Positions 22,115 through 30,878 of a stretch of 56,737 nucleotides of DNA are shown in pieces; the first letter of the stretch is position 1, and the number at the start of each line of letters is the position of its first letter. A program made the translations under genes and the position numbers. Under the pieces are notes generated by a model. It was not told the origin of the DNA. It was given only the letters and a program-made list of their open reading frames with translations, and searched no databases. This DNA is from Paulinella micropora. Its lineage: Eukaryota; Cercozoa; Imbricatea; Euglyphida. The stretch is from positions 170,426-227,162 of the forward strand of contig BJOX01000279.1 of assembly GCA_009731375.1 (NCBI GenBank). The letters are read 5' to 3'.

Positions 22115-25100
22115 GAAGGTACGCTACGACTATCCAGTGGGTCCCTTCCATGGCTTGTTGAATACGAATAAGTATTCGCAGGAGCTCAAGAACCTTCAGG
22201 ATCGTGATCGGAAGGCATACGATCAGAAGGGATGGACGGATCCTGGTGAGGCACCTTATTTGAAGGGTGAATGGGAAAAGTTCAGGGTATGGAACCCTCT
22301 CACTTCAGATGGCGGCGACGCACCGGCGTCTATGGGAAGAGATATCCCGGGCAGGCACGGGAATGAATCCGTGGACCCCTCATGGAATTTACGGGGGTCA
22401 TCGGATGCGTCCTCAGCAAGGTCGGCTGCTAGTTCTTCGTCGAGCTCGTCGTCTAGTTCGAGCGATCGGTCGGATCGAGGGCACCTTGACAACCGACGTA
22501 GTCGTTCAAGGTCAAGAGATCGTCGTAGTGATCGTGAGGTCACTCATGTATCGGGCGGTCGTCATTACGACGAGAGGGATGAAGCCCGAGATCGACGAGG
22601 ATACGATCGAGGAGGGCATGTTCGTGGCGGATACGACCGAGGACGACGCGATTCACGGAATCGAGATAGGTCACCGGAGCGGAGCCGAGATCGATCTCCA
22701 CCGCGACGTCGGGGAGGGCGTTCAGATTCACGGGAACGTCCCAACTCAAATCGGAGCCCGCAGTGGGGCGGCAATCAGGGTAGTTCCCTTTTTCCTAATG
22801 CAAATGTGTATGGGGGGGGTGCGGGAACTTTTCCCTCATCGCATATGCAGCAGGCGGGAGCAGGTGCTTACTATGCGGGTCCAGCTCCGGGGCAGCAGTT
22901 ACCAGTAGGCTACGGGCAGCCGATGCAGCAGCAGTTCTACCAAGGGCAGCCACAGCAGCAGGTGGTTGCTTATGGGGGACAGTCTTACATCCCTCCAGCA
23001 CCAATCTTGCCTGCTCCTGGTATGCCGATGGGAGGCGGTCAGGGGACCGTCGGAGGGCAGATGCCTCCGCAGCAACAAGTCCAGGGTATGGCGTTTGGTA
23101 TAACGCTAGTGGACATGTTGGTGAATGTGCAGGGCAAAGCATTAATGCAAGTGCGGGGCCAGGGATCCCAGGAGGCAATCCCAGCGCCTGACTCGGAGGT
23201 CGGGAGGGAGAATAAGTCGGGTGAGTTGCCTGTCGGCCACGGAGGCGACATGGTTACTCATGACCTGCGATTTGATGATAGGACACGCGTGGTAACGCGG
23301 GGAGTCCAGGAAGCTACGGACGCGGTGGCCTTGGAAGGCCAGGATGGACAGAATGAGCAGGTTGAGGACCTTGATAGTCACAGGGACACTCTATGTCCGG
23401 TGATGAATAAAGGCACGGACCTTAATGTGGAGTTAGCGTCGGAGGCGCTTGATAGTAAATATTTTGGTGGTTATGAAGCACTTTCAGCGGACGGGTGTGG
23501 CCCGGGGAAAGCTGAATTGCCTTTATTATTCACTAAAATTTTTATTGAGGATGTACAGCAGGAATGCATTGTGGGCAATGATACAATGGCATCTCTGAAT
23601 GTACTCGGGAAGGAATTTATTGAACTATGGAGCAGGGAACCATGGTTTAGACACGGGTTTCGGCCGTGTCGGTTGAGGATCAAGGGAGTGGGAGGCATGA
23701 CCGGGGTCTCAGGGTCAGTCATGCTTACGTTCCTTTTGAAAGACGGGAAGTCTTTCTCTCATCGGTTTTGGGTCGTCCCAGCCTTTGCTGGTGGTCTCCT
23801 GTTGGGGCTGCGGAACCTCAGACGAATGCACGCTCGGATTTATACGGATCTGAACGTGGTGCAGTACGGTGGATCCGAGGTGGCTCCGCGGTACGAGGTA
23901 GTACCGTATGAACCTTTACGGCGGGAAGGCCAATGTGCGGTAGCGCACGATTTGGATGTGAGTGTCTCACCAGTCATGCGCGCTGACTGGGGGTGGACAA
24001 AGGTGGTGTCCGAGGGCACGGAGCCTTCGGTCACACCCCACATTCAGGAGCCTGTAACAGCCTCGTTCTTCCATGTATGCACAGTAGAGTCGGGGGACTC
24101 TGGGGAAGCAAGTGTGGTTGCTGACAATTCTGACGACAAGATACAGGAGACGGAATATGTCATGACCACAACCTTTGGCTGGGCCTACAGGGACCCACGC
24201 GACGTGAGGGTCGTGAACGTGGACTGTAGGGATTCCGCAAAGGATGAGGCGGTAGTGGCCGCGATAGACGCGAGGTTGGAACACCTCTACGCAGCAAAAG
24301 CGGAATTGTTGCGGGGTACGATTGCGGGCATGGAGGATGCCGGTGATCAGCATGTCTATATAGATGTGCATTCGACCACGACGTCTCATGTGGTTTGGAA
24401 TGTTACCCAACATAAGCTGCCGGTCAAGCAGCCTAAGCCGATCGTAGAAGCCTTCTTGAAGAGTCACTGGGATGATAATTTGTTTTTCCCTAAGGGAGTC
24501 AAGGCCATTAAGGAGGTCTTGAAAAACAGGCTATCGGTGGATGATTTCACTATAGTCATCCCAGTGGGAACTCGGACGGAAATGTGGTGGCAGGATATAG
24601 AGGATCATCTTATTGATGACCCGGTCCCGATCCCACATAGAGGCCATAAGCTGGTCTTGGCTTTACGATTGGGGACGAAGGAGAAGGCGTTGGCTTATGG
24701 GGCCAAGTTAATGCAACGTGAGATGGCGGATGTGAGAAAGCAAGCCTTCTCTTGGATATCGGGTATATATCACCGCACGCATGCAATGCAATATGCCATT
24801 ATCATAGATCATGTGGCACAGCTTGCCCAGTGGAGAGGCAAGGAGGAAACTAGGTACCATGGGACGATGGTACGTGAGGATGAGCGGCCTATTCCGATGG
24901 AGGATGTGGCGCAGTTATCACGTAAGGCCTCTCATAAGGAGATTGAGGAGGCTAGGATAGCCGCGGAAAAGGCTATTGCGGAGAAATATAGTACTTGGGA
25001 AGGTACTATGAAGGAGCGAGATGCCCTCAAGGGTATCTTGGAGAATAATATGGAGGTATTTGGGCCTCTTGAGGCGGGCTCTGTTCGGGGTTACGAGGCT

Positions 25101-26792
25101 AACTTTGGACGGAAGCTGGGTGAAGACGTGGTGGGTCACAGGAGACCGTCACGTATGAGCTATCACGAGGATCGGATGGCTCGGGAAATCACTCAGGAGC
25201 TTTTGGAGAAGGACATCATTGAGGCACGCTTATCGGAGGTGTCTTCACCTGTGCGTATGGCGCCCAAGCCGGATGGGTCCTTACGTATGTGTATCAATTA
25301 CTATAGGATCAATAAGATTCTGAAGCAGATCGAGACACCGGTACCGGATCTCAGGAAGGGGATCAACCGGCTCAAGCATGCGAAGGTGTATACTACGCTT
25401 GATCTTAAGAGCGGGTTTTGGCAAATCCCTCTTAATGAGTCATGTCGGTATCTCACAGCGTTTATGGTCGGAATGACTACATACGTGTGGAAGGTATTAC
25501 CGATGGGTCTTAAGTGCTCTCCGGGTCTATTTCAGCATGCTATGACTAAGATGCTGGGGAAGGAGTACGACGATGAGGCGACGGTGGTTCGTCTTGGGTC
25601 GACGGAGGATTATGCTTTCTGTTACATAGATGATATTATCATTTATTCAGAGAGTATGGAGAAACACGTGGAACACGTGCAGGACGTCTTGCGACGTATA
25701 AGCGCGTTTGGATTGCGCTTGAATGCACAGAAATGTGACTTCGCACAAAGAAAGATACAGTACCTGGGATATGAGATCTCAGAGGGTCGGTGTGCGATTG
25801 CATATGAAAAGAGGAACTATGTAGCGTCTATGCCGATGCCAAAGACTCGGACGGACTTACATTCCTTTATATCGCTGGCTCAGTATTATGGTGAATTCAT
25901 TCCGGGGTTTGCGGAAAGAGTAGCGGTGGTCAGGAAATTTCTGAAGCAAGGGGTCGGGGACAACCCATGGCCGGAGGAAGTCACGAGAGTGATAGCGGAG
26001 CTCAAGGATGAGATCGCTAAAGACCCAAGGCAGGGAGGTCGAGTTCTTATGTTACCTGACTGGAAGGAACAGTTCGTGCTCGACACTGACGCGTCTTCGT
26101 ACGCGGTAGGAGCGGTGCTTCAACAGATGGACAAGTCCATTGGGCAGTTGCGGCCCGTTATGTTCATCAGCCGGCAGCTGATACCGGCGGAAAAGGAATA
26201 CTGCACAAGGCAGCGGGAAGCACTCGCTATAGTGTGGGCTTTCCAGAGGTTGCGGGAATACCTGTGGGGTACTCCTAACATTTTGGTTAGAACGGACCAT
26301 CATAACCTGCTATGGCTCATGTCTGGAGATCATACAGGTAGGTTGGCCAGGTGGCAGTTGGAATTGGCGGAGTATGACTTCACCATTCATTACATCAAGG
26401 GCAAAAGGAATGTTGTCCCTGATTTTTGTTCTCGGTATGAGGACAAGAGTGGACAGAAGGATAAGGCCGTTGATGATTTACAGCGACGTAATACGGTCAA
26501 GGAGGTGCGAATGGCACAGTTTGAATTTCGAACGGCGGGGGCGGTGTTCGCAATCATGAGTCATGATGTGGATCTACATAATTGGGAGGAACAGGGAGCG
26601 GAAGACACCAAGTTGCCATCGGGGCTTTGGTATCATCCGTTCACGCATAATAACAATCAACGTGACACGCGCAGCGAGGAAGTGTCTGCGTTGGAAGCAG
26701 TCGAGGTAGCGGCACGAGACAAATGTGCATGCTGTTACTCGCCGATCGCGAGAGAGGCGTGTGAAGATATCCTATGGGCGGAACGCGGATAG
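22095..26792 (+). CDS. pol: E1 Pol part 1: SR-rich region, protease, RT and RNase H
   Basis: 1,565 codons open, with no ATG near its start: it begins within the 29-bp duplication and is best read as the rest of Gag-Pol. Order: a Ser run followed by an Arg/Ser/Asp SR-like region (about residues 108-225); a Gln/Gly/Pro-rich stretch (about 240-340); a retropepsin-like region with IVGNDTMASLNVLG (about 490), where D-T-M replaces D-T/S-G; a conserved unrecognised domain (about 776-906) containing HLIDDPVPIPHRG; reverse transcriptase with LDLKSGFWQIPL (about 1101) and the catalytic YIDDIIIYS (about 1176); and RNase H with VLDTDASSYAVGAVLQQ (about 1328) and RTDHHNLLWL. The stop at 26790 falls between RNase H and integrase. 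In E2 this junction is open, so the break here is probably a frameshift. Confidence 0.85.
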   Translation: MQKEVLRKVRYDYPVGPFHGLLNTNKYSQELKNLQDRDRKAYDQKGWTDPGEAPYLKGEWEKFRVWNPLTSDGGDAPASMGRDIPGRHGNESVDPSWNLRGSSDASSARSAASSSSSSSSSSSDRSDRGHLDNRRSRSRSRDRRSDREVTHVSGGRHYDERDEARDRRGYDRGGHVRGGYDRGRRDSRNRDRSPERSRDRSPPRRRGGRSDSRERPNSNRSPQWGGNQGSSLFPNANVYGGGAGTFPSSHMQQAGAGAYYAGPAPGQQLPVGYGQPMQQQFYQGQPQQQVVAYGGQSYIPPAPILPAPGMPMGGGQGTVGGQMPPQQQVQGMAFGITLVDMLVNVQGKALMQVRGQGSQEAIPAPDSEVGRENKSGELPVGHGGDMVTHDLRFDDRTRVVTRGVQEATDAVALEGQDGQNEQVEDLDSHRDTLCPVMNKGTDLNVELASEALDSKYFGGYEALSADGCGPGKAELPLLFTKIFIEDVQQECIVGNDTMASLNVLGKEFIELWSREPWFRHGFRPCRLRIKGVGGMTGVSGSVMLTFLLKDGKSFSHRFWVVPAFAGGLLLGLRNLRRMHARIYTDLNVVQYGGSEVAPRYEVVPYEPLRREGQCAVAHDLDVSVSPVMRADWGWTKVVSEGTEPSVTPHIQEPVTASFFHVCTVESGDSGEASVVADNSDDKIQETEYVMTTTFGWAYRDPRDVRVVNVDCRDSAKDEAVVAAIDARLEHLYAAKAELLRGTIAGMEDAGDQHVYIDVHSTTTSHVVWNVTQHKLPVKQPKPIVEAFLKSHWDDNLFFPKGVKAIKEVLKNRLSVDDFTIVIPVGTRTEMWWQDIEDHLIDDPVPIPHRGHKLVLALRLGTKEKALAYGAKLMQREMADVRKQAFSWISGIYHRTHAMQYAIIIDHVAQLAQWRGKEETRYHGTMVREDERPIPMEDVAQLSRKASHKEIEEARIAAEKAIAEKYSTWEGTMKERDALKGILENNMEVFGPLEAGSVRGYEANFGRKLGEDVVGHRRPSRMSYHEDRMAREITQELLEKDIIEARLSEVSSPVRMAPKPDGSLRMCINYYRINKILKQIETPVPDLRKGINRLKHAKVYTTLDLKSGFWQIPLNESCRYLTAFMVGMTTYVWKVLPMGLKCSPGLFQHAMTKMLGKEYDDEATVVRLGSTEDYAFCYIDDIIIYSESMEKHVEHVQDVLRRISAFGLRLNAQKCDFAQRKIQYLGYEISEGRCAIAYEKRNYVASMPMPKTRTDLHSFISLAQYYGEFIPGFAERVAVVRKFLKQGVGDNPWPEEVTRVIAELKDEIAKDPRQGGRVLMLPDWKEQFVLDTDASSYAVGAVLQQMDKSIGQLRPVMFISRQLIPAEKEYCTRQREALAIVWAFQRLREYLWGTPNILVRTDHHNLLWLMSGDHTGRLARWQLELAEYDFTIHYIKGKRNVVPDFCSRYEDKSGQKDKAVDDLQRRNTVKEVRMAQFEFRTAGAVFAIMSHDVDLHNWEEQGAEDTKLPSGLWYHPFTHNNNQRDTRSEEVSALEAVEVAARDKCACCYSPIAREACEDILWAERG

Positions 26793-29067
26793 GAAAGAGG
26801 GGGAGGATGTTATGGAAGGAAGGCAGGGTGCCTTTAACGCGGTCTTGTTACCGAAGGGCCCGATGTGCCTTAACTTGGAGGATGAAGAAAAAGTTAAGGA
26901 GGAACATCTTTTTCAGTTACCGGAGGCACATCCGGAAAAGGTTCGATTCCAGTTGGAAACTGACACGGCAGTCAGACTGGCGTCGGTGGAAACTTTTCGG
27001 ACTTTCACAAAGGAAAGTACGGAGTATAAGGAGTTGAGAGAACATCTGCTCAATCCACAGGCAAGGCCCGAGGACATTGACATAAGGAAACTCAAGCGGT
27101 GCTTGGTACTAAAGGATGGACTCCTTTGGTATATGGGAAAAGATGGCGTATATACCAATGAGGAGGATCGATGGTTGTTATGGGTTCCGCAGGAACTCAG
27201 AACGTCTTTGTTAATTGCGGCGCATCATTGTCCTATGCAGAGCCACCCGGGGGTGGAAAGGATGACGTGGTCGTTAAGGAGACGTTTTTGGTGGAATAAC
27301 CTGGGAGAACGGGTTAAGGAGTTTGTGAAGGGTTGTCCTGATTGTCAGATGGCCAAGTTACCATATAGGCCGAAGATGGGGCTTAAGGGTGAATATGATA
27401 TCACTCTGGATATTTTCGATACCTTGCATATCGATCATGTGGGTCCTTTTCCAGAGGCGGGAACGGAAAAATTCAAATATCTCTTAACGGTTATTGATCG
27501 AACTTCCAATTATGTCATTACTGTCCCTGTTACGGATGTGACAGCGGAAGTGACAGCGGCGGCGCTGATTGATCAGGTATTCGGCCGTATTGGGATACCG
27601 AGAAGGATTATTTCGGATAGAGGAACGAGTTTCGCGAATGAGGTTTCGCAAAGGATTGCCAAGTTCTTTGGGTTCGATTGGCAGTATGTGACTGCTTTTA
27701 ACCCAATGGCGAATGGTAAGATTGAACGCGTTCACAGGACGTTGAAGGCAGCGTTGAAGACTTATTGTAAGAACAGCCAGCTTAACTGGGTATATGTGGT
27801 ACCTATGTTCACGTTTGCTGTCAACAATTTAGCTTCGGCGTCGTTAGGCGGACACGCGCGGGGTGTCAGTCCGCATCAGGTGGTCTATGGACGGGCGTTA
27901 AACACGCCGACGGAACTGTTGTTTCCGCCTGATAAGTGGGAACCGTGTGAACTGTTAGGAGTTCGCTTACGAGCGATCGCGGAAGCACGGAGTGCGATTG
28001 AGAAGTGTCGGGAGACGCTGAGAGAGGTTCAGCGGGAACAGGAAATGGGCAAGTACTCTCATGTGGAGTACAAGGAAGGTGATACAGTGTTGCTGTATGT
28101 ACCGACGGTACCGAAAGGGGTATCGATTAAGTTTTACAATAAGTGGCATGGGCCATTTAAGATAGTACGTCAGACGGGTGCGTACAATTACAAGATTGCA
28201 CCTACGGGGGCACGTGGAAGGGAACAGATTGTTCATGTTCGTCGGTTGGCGAAGTTCAGTCCTTATTTGCTGGAGGACGAGAATGAGGAACAAGCGCTGA
28301 GGCGTATTGCACCAGCGTTTAGACAGCCGCCAGCATTGCTTACGCGCAAGGAGCGTGAGGAGGCGTTGCGAAAGCAACAGAAGGAAGAAAAGGCTGAGGC
28401 CAGGAATGCTGGACAACAGGATCGTTCGGCTTCGGACGTCAAGGTAGACGTCAAAGATGGGAGGGAAATTCCGAAGTCATCGGAAATGTCGGATCGGAAA
28501 GGCACGGTATGGAAGAAACCGTGGATAGCCGGTAAGGAAGTGGCTAAGATCGACTGGCAGGTTGATAAGTTCTATCTATGTCGACCGCACGAGGATACGG
28601 TCATGGATAAGGACTTTGATTATTTCTTTTTAATGCAGGTTACGTATGTACAGCCTAGAACGCGGGTACGGGCTGCGTTGGGACTTGCTCCGACAATGCA
28701 CTTTTGGAGGAGCAAGAGTGTTATTGATATGACGCGGGAAAGAATCTTTGCGCCAGTATTTCGAGACGGCAAAGATTTGGAGCAGTGGGATGCATCTATC
28801 GAGAAGGACGATGAGGATTTTACACCATGGACGGTGCAAATGATGCCAAGGGTGGTGTTGGATATGCCGTTCGAGTTAACAGAGGAAAGGAGGATTCCGC
28901 TTTGTATTTGGGACGAAGTCCAAAGTGCGGGCATATCATTTTTGTTGATAGGTGCACCAAGATGTGAGAAAGAAGTGGCGGCGAAGAAGAGAAGGGCTAA
29001 AGAGACGCAGTCGGAAGCAGTAGAGCACAGGGGTCGAGGACGACCTCGGAAACAAGTCAAAACGTGA
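26725..29067 (+). CDS. pol: E1 Pol part 2: integrase with C-terminal extra domain
   Basis: Up to 780 codons in the +1 frame relative to Pol part 1, overlapping it by 68 bp. The first ATG is at 26812, 20 bp after that stop, so it is either frameshifted from pol or separately started. It has an N-terminal zinc-binding HHCC motif (AAHHCPMQSHPGVER..., GCPDCQMAK, about residues 165-210). The catalytic core carries D-D-E as IDHVGPFP (about 235), SDRGTSFANE (about 296) and NGKIERVHRTLK (about 330). A GPY/F-type C-terminal module reads WHGPFKIV (about 475). A Lys/Glu-rich linker leads to a ~140-aa unrecognised domain (FYLCRP, MHFWRS, FTPWT, VVLDMPFEL; about 595-735) shared with E2. It ends with an AT-hook-like RGRGRPRK. 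There is no recognisable chromodomain; the extra domain may serve targeting, which is conjecture. Confidence 0.85.
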   Translation: MHAVTRRSRERRVKISYGRNADRKEGEDVMEGRQGAFNAVLLPKGPMCLNLEDEEKVKEEHLFQLPEAHPEKVRFQLETDTAVRLASVETFRTFTKESTEYKELREHLLNPQARPEDIDIRKLKRCLVLKDGLLWYMGKDGVYTNEEDRWLLWVPQELRTSLLIAAHHCPMQSHPGVERMTWSLRRRFWWNNLGERVKEFVKGCPDCQMAKLPYRPKMGLKGEYDITLDIFDTLHIDHVGPFPEAGTEKFKYLLTVIDRTSNYVITVPVTDVTAEVTAAALIDQVFGRIGIPRRIISDRGTSFANEVSQRIAKFFGFDWQYVTAFNPMANGKIERVHRTLKAALKTYCKNSQLNWVYVVPMFTFAVNNLASASLGGHARGVSPHQVVYGRALNTPTELLFPPDKWEPCELLGVRLRAIAEARSAIEKCRETLREVQREQEMGKYSHVEYKEGDTVLLYVPTVPKGVSIKFYNKWHGPFKIVRQTGAYNYKIAPTGARGREQIVHVRRLAKFSPYLLEDENEEQALRRIAPAFRQPPALLTRKEREEALRKQQKEEKAEARNAGQQDRSASDVKVDVKDGREIPKSSEMSDRKGTVWKKPWIAGKEVAKIDWQVDKFYLCRPHEDTVMDKDFDYFFLMQVTYVQPRTRVRAALGLAPTMHFWRSKSVIDMTRERIFAPVFRDGKDLEQWDASIEKDDEDFTPWTVQMMPRVVLDMPFELTEERRIPLCIWDEVQSAGISFLLIGAPRCEKEVAAKKRRAKETQSEAVEHRGRGRPRKQVKT

Positions 29068-29345
29068 AGCTACGAAGTCTGATGTCGCTTACGGATCATT
29101 GGCTACTTTGATTTTTCTACGGGAAAGGGGAGATCAAGACGGGGCATTTCTTTTAATGCCTGAGGTGAAAGAGCTAGGCTCGGGGGCACGAGTTCTCATG
29201 GGAGACTCGCACTGGACGTGGACCAATTATTTTTACTTATTCGACAGCCGGGATGCTTCATGTCATGTATCGGTCGGTCGAGGGCGCCTTCGAATGAGGA
29301 GTCAGTCTTCGGCGTGGGGGTCGACCGCTTACATCGGCTTCCCCC

Positions 29346-29360
29346 AAGGGGGCAAAGGGA
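29346..29360 (+). promoter_or_regulatory. E1 polypurine tract
   Basis: aagggggcaaaggga, almost all purine, ends one base before the 3' LTR (29362). It is the expected primer for plus-strand synthesis. The 3' untranslated region (29068-29345) holds no other recognised feature. Confidence 0.8.
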
Positions 29361-29361
29361 T

Positions 29362-29491
29362 TGTCGGCCGGCCCGTACATTACATAGTGGCATCAAGTGT
29401 TGTCCGGCTTGTCGTTACTTGACTCTTATGCTTGGTCTGCCCCTCTACAGTTGAGGTACGACTAAGTGTCAGAGTAGCTGTTCCGGTTACA
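29362..29491 (+). repeat. E1 3' LTR
   Basis: 130 bp matching the 5' LTR except G at 29421. It is followed at once by a 10-N gap, so its flanking target duplication is not visible. Confidence 0.9.
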
Positions 29492-29501
29492 NNNNNNNNN
29501 N
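29492..29501. other. Assembly gap at the E1/E2 junction
   Basis: Ten N, probably a placeholder of unknown length. Sequence to its right, caccaggaaaaggtac, resumes the E2 LTR and overlaps by 11 bp what precedes E1 at 19506-19516. The true junction therefore cannot be read. Confidence 0.9.
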
Positions 29502-29550
29502 CACCAGGAAAAGGTACTTTTTACCGGCTATCCGGGGGGTGATGCCTTCA
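29502..29550 (-). repeat. E2 3' LTR, proximal part
   Basis: Matches 40262-40310 of the 5' LTR (caccaggaaaaggtacttt to ggtgatgccttca) and ends with CA on the plus strand. It joins 19313-19516 once E1 is removed. Confidence 0.85.
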
Positions 29551-29565
29551 GTACCCCCTCCCAAT
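29551..29565 (-). promoter_or_regulatory. E2 polypurine tract
   Basis: On the minus strand this reads attgggagggggtac directly before the LTR start tgaaggcatcacc, the correct place for a PPT. It confirms that the LTR to its left is the 3' LTR of the minus-strand element. Confidence 0.75.
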
Positions 29566-29901
29566 TTTATGACGGAAATAGCTTTTTCGTTATACACCTT
29601 CTGATTTCTTTCTGCAAATAGTATGCGCTATGGAGTCATGCCACACAGCGCATCGACCCACGGATAGACGCTAAAAGACGATAAATATATCCTCATACGG
29701 CACGTCAAAGCGGATTCTCTAGCCGTTCTTGTAAATTTTGAACTCCTTCCCCTCAATTTCNNNNNNNNNNATCTCTTTTTTTTTCCAGTTTTTTTTTTTC
29801 TCAGCAGTATGTCAAGAACAAACGTACTATTAATAAAAAAATACAAGCAACGTGGTGTTGTAGTACGATTCCCCCTTTGATCTCCTTCTTCTTATCATTG
29901 C

Positions 29902-29974
<73 letters not shown>
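29566..29974 (-). other. E2 3' untranslated region with an ATT microsatellite
   Basis: Mixed sequence with a 10-N gap (29761-29770) and an ATT repeat at 29902-29974, which is the tail of SINE-like copy A4. No gene is seen. Confidence 0.55.
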
Positions 29975-29977
<3 letters not shown>

Positions 29978-30154
29978 CCCAATGGCCTCAAGGCGTTAAA
30001 CTGTGACGCCAACTCATAACCCTTTGGTGGTAGATGCTGGGGAGGAGGGTCGTTGCGCGCGTAAAAGATCTTAAACTCCGCATATGCTGGTTGATAGCCC
30101 AGGACCCAGCAGACACCAGATTGTTATGGGTGGGGTTTCGAGGCAGCTCTAGCA
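29975..30154 (-). mobile_element. SINE-like repeat family A, copy A4 (cut by a gap)
   Basis: The reverse complement of the 3' 180 bp of copy A1, with an AAT tail on the minus strand. The rest is lost in the 673-N gap at 30155-30827. It lies inside the E2 body, so it probably inserted after E2. Confidence 0.65.
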
Positions 30155-30827
30155 NNNNNNNNNNNNNNNNNNNNNNNNNNNNNNNNNNNNNNNNNNNNNN
30201 NNNNNNNNNNNNNNNNNNNNNNNNNNNNNNNNNNNNNNNNNNNNNNNNNNNNNNNNNNNNNNNNNNNNNNNNNNNNNNNNNNNNNNNNNNNNNNNNNNNN
30301 NNNNNNNNNNNNNNNNNNNNNNNNNNNNNNNNNNNNNNNNNNNNNNNNNNNNNNNNNNNNNNNNNNNNNNNNNNNNNNNNNNNNNNNNNNNNNNNNNNNN
30401 NNNNNNNNNNNNNNNNNNNNNNNNNNNNNNNNNNNNNNNNNNNNNNNNNNNNNNNNNNNNNNNNNNNNNNNNNNNNNNNNNNNNNNNNNNNNNNNNNNNN
30501 NNNNNNNNNNNNNNNNNNNNNNNNNNNNNNNNNNNNNNNNNNNNNNNNNNNNNNNNNNNNNNNNNNNNNNNNNNNNNNNNNNNNNNNNNNNNNNNNNNNN
30601 NNNNNNNNNNNNNNNNNNNNNNNNNNNNNNNNNNNNNNNNNNNNNNNNNNNNNNNNNNNNNNNNNNNNNNNNNNNNNNNNNNNNNNNNNNNNNNNNNNNN
30701 NNNNNNNNNNNNNNNNNNNNNNNNNNNNNNNNNNNNNNNNNNNNNNNNNNNNNNNNNNNNNNNNNNNNNNNNNNNNNNNNNNNNNNNNNNNNNNNNNNNN
30801 NNNNNNNNNNNNNNNNNNNNNNNNNNN
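30155..30827. other. Assembly gap of 673 N
   Basis: Unknown sequence between SINE-like copy A4 and the 3' end of the E2 pol region. It should hold the rest of A4 and E2 3' sequence. Confidence 0.95.
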
Positions 30828-30878
30828 TTCGTCGTGCGGCGCGGATTTCTTTACCTGGTGGAGGACCACCAACAAAAG

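Larger units (their letters stand above)
19517..29491 (+). mobile_element. E1: complete Ty3/gypsy-type LTR retrotransposon
   Basis: 9,975 bp with TG...CA LTRs of 130 bp at 19517-19646 and 29362-29491. A PBS starts two bases after the 5' LTR and a polypurine tract ends beside the 3' LTR. Three frames encode Gag, PR-RT-RNase H and integrase. The LTRs differ at one site only (T at 19576, G at 29421), so insertion was recent on a transposon scale. It lies inside the 3' LTR of E2, so it arrived after E2. The target duplication cannot be read because a 10-N gap follows the 3' LTR; both flanks carry caccaggaaaa. Two frame breaks (22057-22114 and about 26725-26812) make this copy doubtful as an autonomous element. 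Confidence 0.9.

Noticed and set aside
23456-24100. Treating the E1 protease region as a separate host aspartic protease gene
   Set aside because: It lies within one continuous pol frame between Gag and RT, bounded by LTRs.
29902-30154. Part of the E2 coding region
   Set aside because: It matches SINE-like copy A1 with an AAT tail. It is a later insertion in E2's 3' region.
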